This document shows, in pieces, positions 61,089 through 64,000 of a stretch of DNA of 64,000 nt (position 1 is the first letter of the stretch; each line of letters opens with the position of its first letter). Under the pieces are notes generated by a model, which was not told the origin of the DNA, ran no database searches, and saw only the letters and a program-made list of their open reading frames with translations. The stretch is taken from contig NZ_KB890024.1 of assembly GCF_000372965.1 (NCBI RefSeq), positions 2,358,839 through 2,422,838 on the forward strand, given 5' to 3'. The DNA comes from Hoeflea sp. 108 (GTDB lineage: Bacteria > Pseudomonadota > Alphaproteobacteria > Rhizobiales > Rhizobiaceae). The position numbers were made by a program, and so were the translations under genes.

Positions 61089-61254
61089 TGCCGGACGAAC
61101 GCCTTAAGAAACCTGCATCGTTGCGGGCTTACAGCGGCGCAATCAGTATTATAATCGATTTGGCTAGACATTCCGGCACCGGACGATTCGACCCTTGGTT
61201 GACGACTGTCCAACACAGGGCTTTTCGAAGCGCCGCCAGCCGGGAGGCCGTGCA

Positions 61255-62013
61255 ATGAGCAGGATGGTGCGCATGGTACAGACGGACGCGGGCAGCATCG
61301 CCACCGACACCTACGATCGCGACGCCTCGGCGCGTGCGTCGACCAACCCCCGCAAGGAGTTGGTGCGCGAGCAGCTGATCGACATCGCTGCCGAGCTGTT
61401 CGACAGCAAGGGTTACGTCCAGACCAGCATCAACGATATCGCCCAGGCGCTGGGGCTCGGCCGTTCGGCCGTCTACCACTACTTCCGCAACAAGGAAGAG
61501 ATGCTGGCCGCACTGGTCGAATCCGAGGCGCTGACGCCGTCCCACCGGCTGCAGGAACTAATGGCGGAGCCCAGCCTTTCGCCCACCGAGCGGCTGCGCC
61601 GCGCCGTGGTTGACGGCATCGTCCGCCGCCTGTCTTCCGGCGCCCGCTTCATTCTGCTGTCGCGGCTTGAAACACAGATCCCGGAGGCGCTCGGCCCGCT
61701 TTACAACCAGGGTCGCCGCCACATTTACGACTTCTATGTGCGCTGCATCTCCGACGGCATGGCCTCGGGCGAGTTCCGTACCGTCGATCCCAAGGTCACG
61801 GCCTTTGCCGTGATCGGCATGGCCAACTGGACGTCGCGCTGGTACTCGCCTTCAGGCTCCCGCACGCCGACTGAAATCGGCGAGATCATCGCCGACATGG
61901 CGCTTGCCGGCCTGCGCGCCCATCACGACCAGCCGCGCGACACTGAGGCGGTGCGCCAGACCATTTCGGGCCTGCGTCAGCAGATCGATGAGCTGGAAAA
62001 GCTGGTCAAATAG
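61255..62013 (+). CDS. TetR family regulator, KstR2-like candidate for the catabolic regulon
   Basis: The start is ATG 61255 (MSRMVRMVQTDAG), with GGGAGG 8 bases upstream. The 252-residue product has a TetR helix-turn-helix at about 45-85 (TSINDIAQALGLGRSAVYHYF, in parts) and a ligand domain with MANWTSRWYSPSG, a segment like that in KstR-type repressors, which respond to CoA thioesters of steroid intermediates. It is the only TetR gene in the island and the best candidate for the protein that binds the four inverted repeats. Confidence 0.83.
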   Translation: MSRMVRMVQTDAGSIATDTYDRDASARASTNPRKELVREQLIDIAAELFDSKGYVQTSINDIAQALGLGRSAVYHYFRNKEEMLAALVESEALTPSHRLQELMAEPSLSPTERLRRAVVDGIVRRLSSGARFILLSRLETQIPEALGPLYNQGRRHIYDFYVRCISDGMASGEFRTVDPKVTAFAVIGMANWTSRWYSPSGSRTPTEIGEIIADMALAGLRAHHDQPRDTEAVRQTISGLRQQIDELEKLVK

Positions 62014-62064
62014 AAACGGCCGCCGGTTTCCAGACGGCCGCATCATCTCGCAATCTGTTGGAAA

Positions 62065-62673
62065 TCAGTCGAACTTCACGCCGGCATGCTGGATGAAAGC
62101 GCTGTAGGTGTCGAAACGGATGATCGGATCCGTGCCGGCGTAAGCGCGGATATGGTCCAGCACCGCCTGGCGCGAGCGTCGCCACATCGGCGGCACGATC
62201 TCCAGCATCGGCCCGTAGAGGTCGGGCGAGCGATAATAGAGGATCGACTGGTCCTGGCCGGCGACTCGGATTTCATAGTCGCGCTCGTAGCCAGCGGCTT
62301 CGACGCGAGCGGTTGCCTCGGCATGATCATGCACCCAGAAACCCAGATGCTGCAGGCCCTCACGGCCGGCCGCCAAAAAATCCGTGTAGGGCGACGAGGC
62401 GTCGTTGGTCTGTTCGATCAGCTCGATCTGCACGTCGCCCATATAGCCGAAGGCGAGCTTGAGCTCGACTTCGACCGGCTGGCCGCGATGCCAGGTGGTG
62501 CTGACCGGCTGGCTGACGCCACGCTCCATGAAGATGAACGGGCCGACGCCGAAGACGTCGATCCAGTGGCGCATCGTCTTTTCAACGTCACGGACGACGA
62601 AGCCGAGTTGGGTTGCCGGCCCAAGGATAGGTTTCAAACCCTGTGCAAGTCCGAGATCGGCTACGGTCATCAT
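62065..62673 (-). CDS. VOC (glyoxalase) family protein, methylmalonyl-CoA epimerase-like fold
   Basis: The 202-residue product has a VOC domain that begins GPATQLGFVVRDVEKTMRHW and continues with VQIELIEQ and LQHLGFWVHD, which provide the metal-binding His and Glu positions of the fold. Two adjacent ATGs (62673 and 62670) can start it; GGGGAGGGG lies just upstream. It is 59 bases after the thiolase gene. It may be an epimerase or lyase of CoA esters, but dioxygenase-like roles in ring cleavage are also possible for VOC proteins. Confidence 0.8.
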   Translation of the reverse strand: MMTVADLGLAQGLKPILGPATQLGFVVRDVEKTMRHWIDVFGVGPFIFMERGVSQPVSTTWHRGQPVEVELKLAFGYMGDVQIELIEQTNDASSPYTDFLAAGREGLQHLGFWVHDHAEATARVEAAGYERDYEIRVAGQDQSILYYRSPDLYGPMLEIVPPMWRRSRQAVLDHIRAYAGTDPIIRFDTYSAFIQHAGVKFD

Positions 62674-62732
62674 CCCCTCCCCAAGGAACGCCGCCTGCGG
62701 AGGCAGGCGGTTCAACGTCTTGAAACTCTGCG

Positions 62733-63938
62733 TCAGTTGAAGATTTCGAACAGGCCGGCAGCGCCCATGCCGCCGCCGACGCACATGGTGACCACGCCGT
62801 ATTTCACGCCACGGCGACGGCCTTCGATCAGCACATGGCCGGCCGTGCGCGCGCCGGTCATGCCGAACGGATGACCGACCGCGATGGCGCCGCCATTGAC
62901 GTTGACCTTGTCCGGGTCGATGCCGAGCGTGTCGCGGCAATAGACCGCCTGGCTGGCGAAGGCCTCGTTGAGTTCCCAAAGACCGATGTCATCGACCTTG
63001 AGGCCGTGCTTCTGCAACAGCTTCGGCACCGCGAAGATCGGGCCGATGCCCATCTCCTCGGGTGCGCAACCGGCGACAGCCATGCCGCGATAGGCGCCCA
63101 GCGGCTTGAGGCCGAGCTGTTCGGCGCGCCTGGCCTCCATCACGACCAGCGCAGCCGCGCCGTCCGACAGCTGCGACGAGTTGCCAGCGGTCACATATTC
63201 GCCAAGCTTTATCACTTCGCCGTCGGCAAAGACCGGCTTCAGCTTGGCCAGTCCCTCGAGATTGGTGTCGGCGCGGAAACCTTCGTCCTGCATCAGGGTC
63301 ACGTCCTGGAAGCTGGTCTCGTTGGTTTCCTTGTTGACCACCATCTTTCGCGAGGCCATCGGGGCGATCTCGTCTTCAAAGCGGCCCGCCTGGTGGGCGG
63401 CAGCCGTGCGCAGCTGGCTGGTCAGCGAGAACTCGTCCTGTGCCTCCCGGCTGATGCCATACTTCTTCGCGACGATCTCGGCTGTCTCGATCATCGTCAT
63501 GTACATGTGCGGCCACTGCGAGGTCACCGCCTGCGAGCGCGAGCGGTAGCTGTTCTTGTGCTTGTTCTGGGTCAGGCTGATCGACTCGACGCCGCCGGCG
63601 ACGATCGTCTCCATGCCATCGACGATGATCTGCTTGGCGGCGATCGACACCGCCATCAGGCCCGACGAGCACATACGGTCGATGGTCATGCCCGGCACGC
63701 TGTCGGGCAGGCCGGCGGAGGCGGCGCTCAGGCGGCCGATATTGTAGCCCTGCGTGCCCTGCTGGGCCGAGCAGCCCATGATCACGTCTTCAACTGTATC
63801 GAGGGCGATGCCGGCGCGCTTGACCGCCTCGCGAACGGCGTGACCCGACAACGCCGGCGCCTCGGTGTCGTTGAAGGCGCCACGGAAGGCCTTGCCGATG
63901 GGGGTGCGGGCGACGGAAACGATGACGGCTTCGCGCAA
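62733..63938 (-). CDS. Acetyl-CoA acyltransferase (thiolase), candidate FadA6-type
   Basis: The 401-residue thiolase has DRMCSSG (acyl-Cys about residue 90), NEAFASQA, GGAIAVGHPFGMTGAR and CVGGGMG with the second Cys, so all catalytic parts are present. The start is TTG 63938 (MREAVIVSVARTPIGKAFRG), with GGAG 8 bases upstream; no ATG in the same frame lies upstream in the window. It would carry out thiolytic cleavage of a 3-ketoacyl-CoA made by the dehydrogenases and hydratases of the island. Confidence 0.92.
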   Translation of the reverse strand: MREAVIVSVARTPIGKAFRGAFNDTEAPALSGHAVREAVKRAGIALDTVEDVIMGCSAQQGTQGYNIGRLSAASAGLPDSVPGMTIDRMCSSGLMAVSIAAKQIIVDGMETIVAGGVESISLTQNKHKNSYRSRSQAVTSQWPHMYMTMIETAEIVAKKYGISREAQDEFSLTSQLRTAAAHQAGRFEDEIAPMASRKMVVNKETNETSFQDVTLMQDEGFRADTNLEGLAKLKPVFADGEVIKLGEYVTAGNSSQLSDGAAALVVMEARRAEQLGLKPLGAYRGMAVAGCAPEEMGIGPIFAVPKLLQKHGLKVDDIGLWELNEAFASQAVYCRDTLGIDPDKVNVNGGAIAVGHPFGMTGARTAGHVLIEGRRRGVKYGVVTMCVGGGMGAAGLFEIFN

Positions 63939-64000
63939 AGGATTGCTCCAGAACAGTTGTTTTAAGCAGGGAACCAGGCAGGCAACGCGCAGGACATTTT

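Noticed and set aside
61089..61254. Fifth catabolic operator before the TetR gene
   Set aside because: Only half-sites (CATCGTTG and GGACGATT) are present, far apart and without the 8-4-8 layout.
62014..62064. Terminator between the TetR and VOC genes
   Set aside because: CGGCCG repeats occur, but no convincing stem with T-tract can be drawn in the short gap.

Overview
The window looks like chromosomal DNA of a GC-rich alphaproteobacterium of the order Hyphomicrobiales, most likely a Mesorhizobium/Aminobacter-type Phyllobacteriaceae. The evidence is the alphaproteobacterial spc/alpha ribosomal operon order, a short-LID adenylate kinase, a MetRS without zinc cysteines, the phnP/tatD/metG/holB/tmk/dac block and the rhizobial style of the accessory genes. 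This placement is an inference from gene content.

Layout. 1-7.9 kb: the end of the ribosomal spc and alpha operons (rpsN to rplQ, with secY, adk and rpoA), closed by a strong terminator. 8-11 kb: a DegP/DegQ-type protease and rarA. 10.9-14.4 kb: a complete BigR-type sulfide/persulfide detoxification operon (DUF442 protein, ETHE1-like dioxygenase, two-cysteine ArsR regulator, two YeeE/YedE halves, TauE/SafE permease) behind a palindromic operator. 14.4-17 kb: methyltransferase, sugar-phosphate isomerase and two small envelope proteins. 17-21.5 kb: ugpBAEC glycerol-3-phosphate importer with a Pho-box-like promoter. 21.6-26.2 kb: transport and regulation genes (MFS, DUF1127, winged-helix/TPR regulator, TetR, periplasmic RidA-like protein) and a dif-like 28-mer. 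26.3-34.1 kb: core operon on the minus strand, then rlpA. 34.4-44.6 kb: tRNA-Ser, isochorismatase family, DUF2161, RND pump, TerC, rimO, Bcr-type MFS. 44.6-64 kb: a catabolic island.

The catabolic island is the most interesting part. Its proteins resemble enzymes for degradation of the last two steroid rings (C/D rings, the HIP pathway of the mycobacterial KstR2 regulon): IpdF-, EchA20-, IpdC-, FadE30- and Rv3548c-like proteins, a second acyl-CoA dehydrogenase, a thiolase, a MaoC hydratase, several further SDRs, four SnoaL-fold proteins, an Old Yellow Enzyme and a TetR regulator. A 20-bp inverted repeat (CATCGTCC-N4-GGACGATG and variants) stands before four divergent or leading promoters of this island. 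One copy precedes a lone Leu/Ile/Val-type binding protein, so I infer one regulon that joins uptake and ring degradation. ipdAB and fadD3 are not in the window.

A LuxR-type regulator in the same region is preceded by two tiny ORFs with good ribosome sites. The second overlaps the regulator's TTG start, which suggests translational control. I see no insertion sequences, phage genes or CRISPR arrays.
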